A model generated the notes under the pieces. The model was not told where the DNA came from and searched no databases. It saw only the letters and a list, made by a program, of their open reading frames with translations. A stretch of 64,000 nt of DNA from Candidatus Rokuibacteriota bacterium (GTDB taxonomy: Bacteria > Methylomirabilota > Methylomirabilia > Rokubacteriales > CSP1-6). The stretch covers positions 18,358 to 82,357 of the forward strand of contig JACPIQ010000097.1 of assembly GCA_016188005.1 (NCBI GenBank), in the 5' to 3' direction. The position numbers and the translations under genes were made by a program. The stretch's first letter is position 1. The number at the start of each line of letters is the position of its first letter. Shown in pieces: positions 1 through 8,465 of the stretch.

Positions 1-281
1 TCCCGGTGAAGGCGGGGACCTCGGCGATCGCCGGCGCCACCATCCAGGAGCAGACCGAGCAGGTGATGGCCAACCTGAAAGCCATCCTCGAGGCTGCCGG
101 CAGCGGGCTCGACCGCCTGGTCAAGACCACGGTGTTTCTCGCGCACCTCGAGGACTTCCCGGGGATGAACGAGGTCTATCGCCGCCACGCCGGCGAGGCC
201 CCACCCGCCCGTTCCACCGTCGGCGGCGCTACGCTGCCGCAGGACGCGCTGGTCGAGATCGAGGCCATCGGGCATGTGTGA
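1..281 (+). CDS. RidA/YjgF-family enamine/imine deaminase, 5' truncated by the window edge
   Basis: RidA-family proteins hydrolyse reactive enamine/imine intermediates of PLP enzymes in the cytoplasm. About 92 C-terminal residues are visible. They include the family pattern EQTEQVMANLKAILEAAG, then KTTVFLAHLEDFPGMNEVY, then PARSTVGGATLPQDALVEIEAIG, with the family's conserved Arg in PARST. The GTG at position 6 is an internal Val codon (..PVKAG..), not a start, so the true N-terminus lies before base 1. Some YjgF members act in catabolic pathways rather than in general housekeeping, and the context cannot separate these. Confidence 0.88.
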   Translation, partial: PVKAGTSAIAGATIQEQTEQVMANLKAILEAAGSGLDRLVKTTVFLAHLEDFPGMNEVYRRHAGEAPPARSTVGGATLPQDALVEIEAIGHV

Positions 282-296
282 GCCCGTGCGGAGAGA

Positions 297-341
297 TGGT
301 AAGCCGTCCGGGGATCGAACCCGGGACCCCCTGCTTGAAAG
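297..341 (-). pseudogene. tRNA 3'-half remnant (Lys/Glu-like), with encoded CCA
   Basis: Read on the minus strand this is a clean tRNA 3' half. It has an anticodon-loop-like CTTTCAA (335-341), a T-arm with stem CCGGG/CCCGG around loop TTCGATC, an acceptor 3' strand ACGGCTT, discriminator A and an encoded CCA (TGG at 297-299). The expected 5' half is absent: the bases beyond 341 form no anticodon stem and no AAGCCGT acceptor strand. The stretch GCAGGGGGTC is shared with the intact tRNA-Lys at 29293-29368. It is likely a relic of a duplicated or recombined tRNA. Confidence 0.55.
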
Positions 342-518
342 TGGGCCAGCAGAACTTCTGGAGCTACCCCGGTCTTGTGGCGGGCGCAGGGCTTGGGGGG
401 CCATGCCACCGCCCCCTGCCGTCTTTGGTAGTTGATCGGGGACTCGTCGCCGAGGTGGAGTGGTGCCGGCGTTTGCGGATCGTCACGGTGTGAGAGCGAA
501 CCATCCTTGGTCTCTCTT

Positions 519-2657
519 TCATGGGCGGGTCGTCAGCACGAGCCGGGCATCGACGACGCTGAGCCCGTCCGGGTAGGCCAGGACGGGGTTCAGGTCAAGT
601 TCCCCAACGTGGGGACAGGTCGCGACGAGGTCGGAGACCCGGAGCAGGAGCTGGACGAGGCTGCTCCGGTCCACCGGAGGGCCCCCCCGGAAGCCCCCCA
701 GCACCGCGGAGCCCCGGACCTCGTCGAGCATGTCCCGGGCATCCTGCTCGGCAAGCGGCGCCACCCGGAAGGCCACGTCCCTCAGCGCCTCCACCATGAC
801 ACCGCCCAGCCCGAACATGACCACAGGCCCGAACTGGCGGTCGCGGACCGCGCCGACGATGACCTCTTGCCCGGCGGGCATCATCGGCGAGACGAGGACA
901 CCCCGGATCTCAGCGTCAGGCCGCCAGCGGCGGGCGCCGGCGAGGATCCCGGCGAAGGCCGCGCGGATGGCGTCCTCGCCGGAGACGTTGAGCCTGACCC
1001 CGCCCGCTTCCGACTTGTGCAGGATGTCGGGCGAGACGATCTTCATGGCCACGGGGGTACCAAACGCAGCCGCTGCCGCGACGGCGACGTCGGCACTGGG
1101 TGCCAGGACGAAGTCGGCCACCGCCACGCCGTGGCGGCGCAACAGCAGCCGGACCTCGTGCTCGAGGAGGCGGTCCCGACCGAGGCGGAGGGCCTCGGCG
1201 ACCTCGGCGGGCGTCTCCGGCGGCGTCTCCGGCAGCGCGAAATCACCCCGTGCCTCCACCCGCTCCAGGTCGGCCCCGCGGCGGGCGAGCACGGAGATCG
1301 AGGCCGCGGCGATCTCGAGGGACTCGTGGACCGGCACGCCGTGCTGCCGCAGGATCTCATGGGCCTCGGGCTTGAGCCCCGCATAGCAGCTCTGAACGAC
1401 GAGCGGGAGACCGGTCTCCTTGACGAGCGCGCCGAGACGGAGCGCGGTGGCATCCTCGATCGGGCCGAGCGCTTCGGCGAAGCGGATCCTGTAGCCGCCG
1501 AACAGCCCCACGATCAGCAGCGCGTCCACGCCGGGGTCGGCCAGGCAGTGCGCGGCGCACGCGGCGAAGAGCCCGGGGTCGGCATCGGTGGCGCCGGCCA
1601 CGTCCACAGGGTTGTTCACGGTGGCCGCCGCGTGCAGGATCGAGCGGAGCTTCTGCTGCGTCTCCGCCGACAGCTCGGGGACTTCGAGGCCGTCGGCGCT
1701 GAGCGCGTCGGCCGCCAGCGTGGCGTGGCCGCCGCCGTCGGCCAGGACGGCGACGCGATTGCCGCGCATCGGCGGCAGCGTGGTGAGCGCCTCGGCGGCC
1801 GGCAGCAGCTCGTCGGAGCGGCGCACGCTGATGACCCCCGCCTGCCTCAGCGCGGCCTGGGCCACCACCGCACTGCCGGCGAGCGCGCCGGTGTGGGAGC
1901 TGGCCGACCGCTGGCCCACCTCCGAGCGGCCGCCCTTGAGGAGGAGCACGGGCTTCCGGCGGACCGTCTCGCGCGCGGCGCGCAGGAAGGCTCGGCCGTC
2001 CTTGAATCCCTCGACGTACATCAGAACCAGGTCCGTGTCGGCGTCCTCCCGAAAGTAGCGGAGGTACTCGTCCCAGCGGATGTCCGCCTCGTTGCCCACG
2101 CCGACGTAGGCGCTGAAGCCGAGGCGGCTTGTCGCCGAGGCCTCCACCATCACGGCCAGGGCCATGTTCCCGCTCTGGCAGAGCAGCGCCAGCCGGCCGG
2201 GCCGGACGTTGCGGACGCCGACCAGGTTCAGCCGATGGGGCAGGTTGAACAGGCCCGACGTGTTGGGGCCCACGAGCCGGATCCCGTGGCGATGCGCGCG
2301 TTCGACGATCTCGGCCTCGAGCGCGCGGCCCTCGCGGCCCGTCTCCGCGAAGCCGACCGCGATCACGACCGCGCCCCGGACGCCCTTCCGCCCGCAGTCC
2401 TCCAGAACCTCGGGCACAGTGAGCGCCGGCGTGACGATCAGGGCGAGGTCCACGGGACCCGGGATCGCCGAGACGCGCGGGTAGACCTGGAGCCCCAGGA
2501 TTTCCGCCCCGCGGGGGTTGACGGGATAGATGGCACCCGGGAAGCGGTCCTCCTGGAGGGTGCGGATCGCCTGGAACCCCCTCTTGGTCTCGTCGTTCGA
2601 GGCCCCGACGATCGCGACCGACCGCGGGCGCAGGATCGCCTCGAGGTCGCTCTTCAT
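519..2657 (-). CDS. Fused acetate/acyl-CoA synthetase (ADP-forming) family protein
   Basis: 712 aa. The domain order is that of fused ADP-forming acyl-CoA synthetases. First comes an N-terminal CoA-binding Rossmann domain (SVAIVGASNDETKRG, about residues 13-27; VGPNTSGLFN near 130). A succinyl-CoA-ligase-like middle follows, with the phosphohistidine-type motif SSHTGALAGS near 255. The C-terminal ATP-grasp_5 domain starts near 500 (VAMKIVSPDILHKSEAGGV). Such enzymes interconvert acyl-CoA + ADP + Pi with acid + ATP. It starts 3 bp after the enoyl-CoA hydratase stop, last in the TRAP-TAXI operon, so a role in activating or releasing the imported acid is likely. The substrate is not determined. 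Confidence 0.88.
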   Translation of the reverse strand: MKSDLEAILRPRSVAIVGASNDETKRGFQAIRTLQEDRFPGAIYPVNPRGAEILGLQVYPRVSAIPGPVDLALIVTPALTVPEVLEDCGRKGVRGAVVIAVGFAETGREGRALEAEIVERAHRHGIRLVGPNTSGLFNLPHRLNLVGVRNVRPGRLALLCQSGNMALAVMVEASATSRLGFSAYVGVGNEADIRWDEYLRYFREDADTDLVLMYVEGFKDGRAFLRAARETVRRKPVLLLKGGRSEVGQRSASSHTGALAGSAVVAQAALRQAGVISVRRSDELLPAAEALTTLPPMRGNRVAVLADGGGHATLAADALSADGLEVPELSAETQQKLRSILHAAATVNNPVDVAGATDADPGLFAACAAHCLADPGVDALLIVGLFGGYRIRFAEALGPIEDATALRLGALVKETGLPLVVQSCYAGLKPEAHEILRQHGVPVHESLEIAAASISVLARRGADLERVEARGDFALPETPPETPAEVAEALRLGRDRLLEHEVRLLLRRHGVAVADFVLAPSADVAVAAAAAFGTPVAMKIVSPDILHKSEAGGVRLNVSGEDAIRAAFAGILAGARRWRPDAEIRGVLVSPMMPAGQEVIVGAVRDRQFGPVVMFGLGGVMVEALRDVAFRVAPLAEQDARDMLDEVRGSAVLGGFRGGPPVDRSSLVQLLLRVSDLVATCPHVGELDLNPVLAYPDGLSVVDARLVLTTRP

Positions 2658-2660
2658 GGC

Positions 2661-3452
2661 TCAGATCCCCCTGAAGGCGGGCGGGCGCTTCTCGGTGAAG
2701 GCCCGGACGCCCTCCTTCCAGTCCTCGGTGCTCATGCAGGCCACCAAGGCGCCCACCTCGGCGCTCATGGCCGTCTTGGGATCGAGCCGGGAGTGGCGGT
2801 TCAGGTGCGCCTTGGCGAATCGCAGCGAAAGAGGGGCTTGGCCGGCAAGGGCAGTCGCCAGCGCCTCGGCCTCCACGTGGAGCTGTGCGAGCGGGACCGC
2901 CTTCGTGGCCAGGCCGAGGGTCACCGCCTGCCGGCCGGTGAAGCGGCCGCCGAGCATGATCAGCTCCCGGGCCTTGCCGAGCCCCACCAGCTCCGGCAGG
3001 AGGTAGGTGAGCCCCCCGCCGAGATAGGTGCCGAGCCCGACCTCCGGGAACCCCATCTCTGCCTCCTCGGCCATGACGACGAAGTCGCAGCTCAACGCCA
3101 TCTCGGCGCCGGCGCCGAGCGCGTAACCGTTGACGGCCGCGACGACCGGCTTGGGGCAATCCTGGAGGCGCGCGCACGCGCGCTGGCCGGCCCACGCGTA
3201 GGCGCCCTTCTCCGCCGCCGTCCGCTCCCGCTCGCGATGGGCTTTGAGATCCGCGCCGACGCAGAAGGCCCGGCCCTCGCCGCCCACGACGATCGCTCGG
3301 ACGCCGCCGTCCTGCTCCGCATCCGTCACAGCCGCCTCGAGGGCTTCGTAGAGCGGCTCGGAGACCGCGTTGAGCCGGTGCGGACGGTTCAGGCGGATCC
3401 AGGCAATCCGCTCCCGCCTGTCGTAGAGAATAGGGCGCTCAGATTCGGGCAA
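2661..3452 (-). CDS. Enoyl-CoA hydratase/isomerase (crotonase) family protein
   Basis: 263 aa, normal crotonase length. It has the oxyanion-hole segment AFCVGADLKAH, the NGYALGAGAEMALSCDF motif and MGFPEVGLG. Both glutamates used for water addition in classical hydratases are present (in GAEMAL and FPEVG), so a hydratase is more likely than a decarboxylase or dehalogenase. The start is TTG at 3452, preceded by AGGAGG with 7-nt spacing. It is followed within 3 bp by the ADP-forming synthetase, and preceded by the RpiR regulator 49 bp away. The acyl-CoA substrate is unknown. Confidence 0.88.
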   Translation of the reverse strand: MPESERPILYDRRERIAWIRLNRPHRLNAVSEPLYEALEAAVTDAEQDGGVRAIVVGGEGRAFCVGADLKAHRERERTAAEKGAYAWAGQRACARLQDCPKPVVAAVNGYALGAGAEMALSCDFVVMAEEAEMGFPEVGLGTYLGGGLTYLLPELVGLGKARELIMLGGRFTGRQAVTLGLATKAVPLAQLHVEAEALATALAGQAPLSLRFAKAHLNRHSRLDPKTAMSAEVGALVACMSTEDWKEGVRAFTEKRPPAFRGI

Positions 3453-3501
3453 GTCGTGTCCTCCTGTCCGCTGCGCGTTGTCGTTCCAGCACGCCGGCCA
3501 T

Positions 3502-4398
3502 TCAGAGGTACAGGCGCGCGTCCTTCCAGCGCTCCTCGAACTCGGCCAGCCGTCGCGTCGCGCGGCGGGGATTTCGGGAGGCGATCAACGTGACCAGGGC
3601 GTTCACGAGGCTGAGCGGCGCGACGTAGGACTCGATGATGGACTTCAGATCCGTGCGGGCCACGAGCGCGACGTCCCCCTGCTGGGCCAGCGGCGAGGTG
3701 GCCTTGTCGGTGATGACGACGGTCCGGGCTCCGCGGCCCTTGGCCTGCATCAGGACCTCGTAGGTCTGACGGGTGTAGCGCGCGAAGCTGATGGCGACGA
3801 GGACGTCGCGCGTGCCCAGCCCCGCCGTCTGCTCCGGCAGATCGCCGATCCCGGGGACGACGAGCCGAGACGTTCCCAACGTCAACTGCAGCCCGAAGTG
3901 GAGGAACACCGCCACTGCATGGGCGCTGCGCAGGCCCAGGACGTAGACGTGCCGGGCGCCTATGATGGCGTCCGCTGCCCGCGCCAGCGAAGCCCGATCG
4001 ACATCCCCATGGGTGCGGCGCAGGTTCTCCAGGTCGCTCGCGAAGACCTGCGCGACGACGTCCCGCCCGCCCCGCCGGCCACCGGCCGCCTCTTCCAGGC
4101 GGCTCACCGTCGAGCGTTCGGCCCGGACCAGGTTCCGGAAGGCCTCCTGGAGCTCCGGGAAGCCCTCGTAGCCGAGGGCCCCGGCGAGCCGGGTGACCGT
4201 CGAGGTGCTGAGACCGATCCGCTCGGCGATCTGTCCGGCGGTGAGAAAGACTGCCTCGTCGTAGTTCTGGTAGAGATAGTCGGCCGCGCGGCGCTGCCCC
4301 TTCGAGAGCCTGGGGTGCGCCGCCAGGATGTGCTGCAGGAGTCGCGGCCGCACTGATCGGACCTCCCCGTCGGGCGAGCCCATCGCTGGTGCGCTCAC
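3502..4398 (-). CDS. RpiR-family transcriptional regulator (HTH-SIS)
   Basis: 298 aa. The N-terminal HTH_6 helix-turn-helix (LTAGQIAERIGLSTSTVTRLAGALG, about 50-75) is followed by a linker and a C-terminal SIS sugar-phosphate-binding fold (ARHVYVLGLRSAHAVAVFLHFGL, then DVLVAISFARYTRQTYEVLMQAK). RpiR proteins usually sense phosphorylated sugars or related acids and control the adjacent transport operon. The GTG start at 4398 overlaps the TRAP permease stop (GTGA). An in-frame ATG at 4383 is an alternative. Its position between permease and catabolic genes suggests that it regulates this operon. Confidence 0.88.
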   Translation of the reverse strand: MSAPAMGSPDGEVRSVRPRLLQHILAAHPRLSKGQRRAADYLYQNYDEAVFLTAGQIAERIGLSTSTVTRLAGALGYEGFPELQEAFRNLVRAERSTVSRLEEAAGGRRGGRDVVAQVFASDLENLRRTHGDVDRASLARAADAIIGARHVYVLGLRSAHAVAVFLHFGLQLTLGTSRLVVPGIGDLPEQTAGLGTRDVLVAISFARYTRQTYEVLMQAKGRGARTVVITDKATSPLAQQGDVALVARTDLKSIIESYVAPLSLVNALVTLIASRNPRRATRRLAEFEERWKDARLYL

Positions 4399-6959
4399 GC
4401 GCGCGCGGGTCTCCCGAGCCGCGCCCGCTGGGTGAAGAACACGAGCGCGACGATGCCCACGGCGGGCACGAAGACCCAGTGCGCCGATGGCCGACCCGTC
4501 GGCACCTTCACCGCCCCGATGCTCCAGCCCGGCTCGAATCCGCTCTTCTTGGCCTGGCTGCCGAACTTCACGCCGGCGACCTGGGCCTGACCTCCCAGCA
4601 CGGTCACCGTGAGGCCCGCGTCGGCGAGGCGCCTTCGCCCGTCACTGGGCGGGCCCACCTGCACCGCCACCGTCTTCCTGACACGTTCGCCCTCGACGTT
4701 CAACCCCTCGATCACCAGCACGAGACTGTCCTTGTCGGGCAGACGCTTCGCCACCTCGAAGATCTGGCTGGCCGGCACTTCACGGTAGGGCTCGTACAGG
4801 CGGTCCACGAACCAGTCGGGACGGAACAGCATGAAGCAGGCCAGCAGCAGCGCCGCCGTCTCCCACCAGCGACTGCGGGTCTGGAAGTAGTTGAACGTGG
4901 CCGCGGTGAACAGCAGCGACGCGGCCGTGCCGGCGAGCGCTACCAGGAGCATCTCGGTCCAGCTACGAACGCCGATGAACAGGAGTGCGGGGTTGAAGAC
5001 GAAGACGAAGGGCAGGATCACGGTGCGCAGCGCGTAGACCGAGCCCTGGATCCCGGTCTTGATCGGGTCCTCGCCGGAGATCGCCGCGGCGGCGAAGGTC
5101 GCCAGCCCGACGGGCGGCGTGATGTCGCCCATGATGCCGTAATAGAAGACGAACAGGTGCACCGCGATCAGCGGAATAACGAGGCCCGCCTCGGCGCCCA
5201 GCTCCACGACCACCGGCGCCATCAAGGTCGCCACCAGGATGTAGTTGGCCGTGGTGGGCACCCCCATGCCCAGCACGAGGCACACGACCGCCGTGAAGAG
5301 CAGCATCAGGACCACGTTCCCCTGGGAGACCACCTCCACGAAGTCGGTCATCCTCAGGCCGAGGCCGGTCAGGGTGATGGCCCCGACGATGATGCCCGCG
5401 CACGCCGTCGCGACCGCGATGCCCACCATGCTGCGCGCCCCGTCGTCGAGGCCCCTCACGACCTCCTCCACGCCCTGGCGGAGGCCCGCGGCGATTCCCC
5501 CCTGGCCGCGGAACACGGCCAGGAGCGGCCGCTGCGTGATCATCAGGGCCAGCAGCGTCGCCGTGGCCCAGAACGCCGAGAGCCCGGGGGACAATTCCTC
5601 GATCATGAGGGACCAGATCAGCACGCCGATCGGGATGAGGAAATGCAGCCCCGCCTGCACAGTCGGCCAGGTCTCGGGCAGGATGGGACGATTGACGTCG
5701 ATGGCCGTCGGCAGGTCCGGGCACCGGCTCGACGTGTAGAGCAGCGCGACGTACAGGGCGGCAAGCAGCGGGCCCAGCGCCCAGGGCGCGGCCGGCCCCA
5801 GCAGCGCCCGCACCCCGATCGTGACGAAATAAACCAGGCCCAGCACCGCGATCGTGCCCGACAGCCCCAGTCCCCACGCGAGCAGTCTCTTCCTGACCGT
5901 CCGCTCACGTGCGTGCGCCATGGGCTGCATGCCGAGCTTGAGCGCCTCGAGGTGCACGATGTAGAAGAGCGAGATGTAGGAGAGCGTCGCCGGCAGGAAG
6001 GCGTGCTTGATGATGTCGGTGTAGGGGATGCCGACGTACTCCACCATCAGGAACGCCGCCGCCCCCATCACAGGCGGCATGATCTGGCCATCGACGGAGG
6101 ACGCGGTCTCGATGGCGCCCGCCTTGACTCCACCGTAGCCGGCCTTCTTCATGAGCGGGATCGTGAAGATGCCGCCCGAGACCACGTTCGACACGGAGGA
6201 GCCGGAGATCAGGCCGTTCAGGGCCGAAGAGACCACGGCGACCTTCGCCGGCCCGCCCCGGAGGTGCCCCAGCATCGCGAAGGACACCTGCATCATGTAG
6301 TTGCCGGCGCCGGCGCGATCGAGGAGGGCGCCGAAGAGCACGTAGATGAAGATGTAGCCCACCGACACGCCGAGGGCGATTCCGTACACGCCCTCGGTGG
6401 TCAGCCACATGTGCGACAGGAGCCGGGTGACGGAGGCCCCCTTGTGGGCGATGACATCCGGCAGACGGGGACCGAGGAGAATGTAGGCGAGGAACATCAT
6501 GGCGAGCGTCGCCATGGGGAGCCCGACGCTGCGCCGCGTGGCCTCCAGGAGGATCAGCATCCCGGCCGTGGCCGTCAGCACGTCCATCGTGCTCGGCTGG
6601 CCGGGGCGCTGGGCCACGCTGCTGTAGAACAGGAACAAGTAGCCGCCGCAGAAGGCGCCGGCCGCCGCGAGGAGCCAGTCCTGGGTCGGAATCCGGTCCC
6701 GCGGCGAGGACTTGAGGGCCGGGCAGGCGAGGAACGCAAGAAAGAGGCCCGTGGCCAGATGAATGGCACGGGCCTCGGTATCGTTGAGCACGCCGAAGCC
6801 GAGCGCGAACGGCAGCGGCGAGGCGTACCAGAGCTGGAACAGCGACCACAGGACGGCCATGCCGAACAGAATCCTGCCGGCAGAGCCGACCGCCTGGCGG
6901 CCGCCCGTATCGACGTCGGCGACGAGCTGCTGGAGGTTTGCAGCCCGCGTCAGCTCCAT
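4395..6959 (-). CDS. TRAP transporter fused permease (DctQM fusion, TAXI type) with C-terminal DUF3394-like domain
   Basis: 854 aa polytopic membrane protein combining small (Q) and large (M) TRAP subunits. The N-terminal helices (Q-like, about 20-180) are followed by the M domain, with SSALNGLISGSSVSNVVSGG and SSVDGQIMPPVMGAAAFLM, the classic DctM signatures. After the last transport helices a soluble PDZ-like segment (VTVLGGQAQVAGVKFGSQAKKSG) precedes a final helix and basic tail, matching the DUF3394 tail of many fused TRAP permeases. I chose the ATG at 6959; an earlier in-frame start would overlap the binding-protein gene. It is partnered with the TAXI protein 34 bp upstream for Na+-coupled uptake of an organic acid. 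Confidence 0.93.
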   Translation of the reverse strand: MELTRAANLQQLVADVDTGGRQAVGSAGRILFGMAVLWSLFQLWYASPLPFALGFGVLNDTEARAIHLATGLFLAFLACPALKSSPRDRIPTQDWLLAAAGAFCGGYLFLFYSSVAQRPGQPSTMDVLTATAGMLILLEATRRSVGLPMATLAMMFLAYILLGPRLPDVIAHKGASVTRLLSHMWLTTEGVYGIALGVSVGYIFIYVLFGALLDRAGAGNYMMQVSFAMLGHLRGGPAKVAVVSSALNGLISGSSVSNVVSGGIFTIPLMKKAGYGGVKAGAIETASSVDGQIMPPVMGAAAFLMVEYVGIPYTDIIKHAFLPATLSYISLFYIVHLEALKLGMQPMAHARERTVRKRLLAWGLGLSGTIAVLGLVYFVTIGVRALLGPAAPWALGPLLAALYVALLYTSSRCPDLPTAIDVNRPILPETWPTVQAGLHFLIPIGVLIWSLMIEELSPGLSAFWATATLLALMITQRPLLAVFRGQGGIAAGLRQGVEEVVRGLDDGARSMVGIAVATACAGIIVGAITLTGLGLRMTDFVEVVSQGNVVLMLLFTAVVCLVLGMGVPTTANYILVATLMAPVVVELGAEAGLVIPLIAVHLFVFYYGIMGDITPPVGLATFAAAAISGEDPIKTGIQGSVYALRTVILPFVFVFNPALLFIGVRSWTEMLLVALAGTAASLLFTAATFNYFQTRSRWWETAALLLACFMLFRPDWFVDRLYEPYREVPASQIFEVAKRLPDKDSLVLVIEGLNVEGERVRKTVAVQVGPPSDGRRRLADAGLTVTVLGGQAQVAGVKFGSQAKKSGFEPGWSIGAVKVPTGRPSAHWVFVPAVGIVALVFFTQRARLGRPARA

Positions 6960-6993
6960 CGAGGCCACGGCTCCCGGCGAGCCGCGCAGGCCG

Positions 6994-7995
6994 CTACTTG
7001 ACCCAGCCCTTCTCGCGGTAATACCGCAGCGCGCCCTCGTGCAGCGGTGCCGCCAGGCCATCCTTGATCATCTTCTCCGGCCTGAGCACGGCGAACGCCG
7101 GATGCAGCTTCTTGAAGTCGTCGAAGTTGTCGAAGACGGCCTTGACGACGTGGTAGATCACGTCGGCGGGGACGCTGGCCGAGCTGACGAAGGTCGCCAG
7201 CACGCCGAACGTCCGCGTCTCCTGGGGGTTGTTCGGGTACATCCCGCCGGGGATGACGGCATAGGCGTAATACGGCCGTGACTTCACCAGCGTGTCCACG
7301 GCCGGGCCGGTCAGCGACACGAGCTTCGCCCCGCACGTGGTTGTCGGATCCTGGATGTTCGCCGACGGGTGGCCGACGCCGTAGAAGAAGCCGTCGATCT
7401 TGCCATCGCAGAGCGCGGCCCCGTGCTCATCGGCCTTCAGCTCGGACGGCAGAGAGAAGTCGGACAACTTCCACCCCATGGCGGAGAGCAGCTCCTCCAT
7501 GGATGCCCGCGTACCGGAGCCCGGGTTGCCCACGTTGAAGCGCTTCCCCTTGAAGTCCTCGAACCGCCGGACGCTCGCCTCCTTGCGCGCTGCGACGGTG
7601 AACGGCTCGGGGTGAAGCGAGAACACCGAGCGCAGGTCGCCGTACGCGCCCGCGTCCTTGAACTGGGCGAGGCCCTTCGCCGCGTTGTAGTGCACGTCGG
7701 ACTGGGCCACGCCCATGTCCAGCTCGCCGGCGCGGATCGTGTTGATGTTGAACACGGAGCCACCCGTGGATTCGACCGAGCAGCGGATGCCGCGCTTGGC
7801 GCGGTCCTTGTTGACCAGCCGGCAGATGGCGCCGCCGGAGGCGTAGTAGACGCCGGTGACCCCGCCGGTGCCGATGGTGACGAACCGCTGCTGGGCCTGC
7901 ACCGGAGCGGGGGCGCCGGCGATGGCGAGTGTCAGGCCCGCAGCCAGGAGAGCGAATCCAGCGATGCCGCGCTTGCCGAGACCGGGCTTGTCCAT
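6994..7995 (-). CDS. TAXI-family TRAP transporter periplasmic solute-binding protein
   Basis: 333 aa. A Sec signal peptide ([20 protein letters not shown], cleavage near PVQAQQ) is followed by the TAXI signature [25 protein letters not shown] and [26 protein letters not shown]. The ATG at 7995 is preceded by GGAGGGG at good spacing and is preferred over the GTG at 8010. TAXI proteins bind glutamate-, fumarate- or other carboxylate-like ligands and deliver them to fused TRAP permeases, here encoded immediately downstream. Confidence 0.94.
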   Translation of the reverse strand: MDKPGLGKRGIAGFALLAAGLTLAIAGAPAPVQAQQRFVTIGTGGVTGVYYASGGAICRLVNKDRAKRGIRCSVESTGGSVFNINTIRAGELDMGVAQSDVHYNAAKGLAQFKDAGAYGDLRSVFSLHPEPFTVAARKEASVRRFEDFKGKRFNVGNPGSGTRASMEELLSAMGWKLSDFSLPSELKADEHGAALCDGKIDGFFYGVGHPSANIQDPTTTCGAKLVSLTGPAVDTLVKSRPYYAYAVIPGGMYPNNPQETRTFGVLATFVSSASVPADVIYHVVKAVFDNFDDFKKLHPAFAVLRPEKMIKDGLAAPLHEGALRYYREKGWVK

Positions 7996-8017
7996 GGTCC
8001 CCTCCGTCACTGTGATC

Positions 8018-8221
8018 TCATCCGGCCGGGATGGTGCGGGCGTCCACGCCAGCGGCGCCGCCGAGCCCGAGCAGCCGGATCATGCCGGCCGCGTGCGGGG
8101 CCAGGGCTGCGCTGTCGGGCTCGAGCGTTGGGTCGAGCCGCGACGCATTGGTCGCGAAAGGAACCTCTCGCGCCAAGGAGCGCGGACGCACCGAGCGGGC
8201 CTCCAGATCTTCCGAAGCCAT
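8018..8221 (-). CDS. Hypothetical small protein (67 aa), possible first gene of the TRAP operon
   Basis: I do not recognise this frame. It starts with [15 protein letters not shown] and contains [21 protein letters not shown] and [11 protein letters not shown]. It would end 22 bp before the TAXI gene and begin about 12 nt after a putative -10 element, with no Shine-Dalgarno. The composition looks protein-like, but in DNA this rich in GC a spurious frame of this size is easy to obtain. It could equally be a transcribed leader of the TAXI gene. Confidence 0.3.
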   Translation of the reverse strand: MASEDLEARSVRPRSLAREVPFATNASRLDPTLEPDSAALAPHAAGMIRLLGLGGAAGVDARTIPAG

Positions 8222-8233
8222 ACGACGGGTTGA

Positions 8234-8269
8234 GCCTAATCCAGCTGCAAATCTCTTGTCAATACAAGA
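8234..8269 (-). promoter_or_regulatory. Candidate promoter and operator of the TAXI-TRAP-RpiR operon
   Basis: In an AT-richer island the minus strand reads TTGACA (8257-8262), a 17-nt spacer, then a weak -10 TTAGGC (8234-8239). A perfect palindrome TCTTGT-CAAT-ACAAGA (8254-8269) overlaps the -35. That arrangement would let a bound repressor block RNA polymerase; the operon's own RpiR protein is the obvious candidate. The -10 is poor, so the promoter call is tentative. Confidence 0.4.
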
Positions 8270-8305
8270 AATAGTGCAAAATACGTTGCGCAAGAATGGC
8301 AGGCG

Positions 8306-8447
8306 CTTCGAATCCGAACCGTCGCATGCGATCGTCCCGATCCTCACGTCCACCGAGGCGAGTCGCGACGTCATGCTGGTGAGGGTGGTGGACGACGACG
8401 TCGATCAGCGCGATCCTGCCCTGGGCGGCGCCAGGGCAATGGCGTGA
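8306..8447 (+). pseudogene. UbiD-family decarboxylase fragment (gene remnant)
   Basis: The plus-strand frame reads RFESEPSHAIV then LTSTEASRDVMLVRVVDDDVD and stops at 8445-8447. Over the 28 residues starting SHAIV, 19 are identical to the complete UbiD protein encoded at 13678-15060 (SHVIV.. TPTEASRDVKWVTVVDKDID). Nothing UbiD-like precedes it in frame and the C-terminal third is missing. It is therefore a decayed internal fragment on the opposite strand to the intact copy, evidence of a second, lost UbiD gene here. Confidence 0.72.
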
Positions 8448-8465
8448 CCACCACAGGCCCGGCAG

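Noticed and set aside
297..372. Complete tRNA-Glu (TTC) on the minus strand
   Set aside because: The anticodon stem does not pair and no 5' acceptor strand matching ACGGCTT exists, so only a 3' half can be supported.
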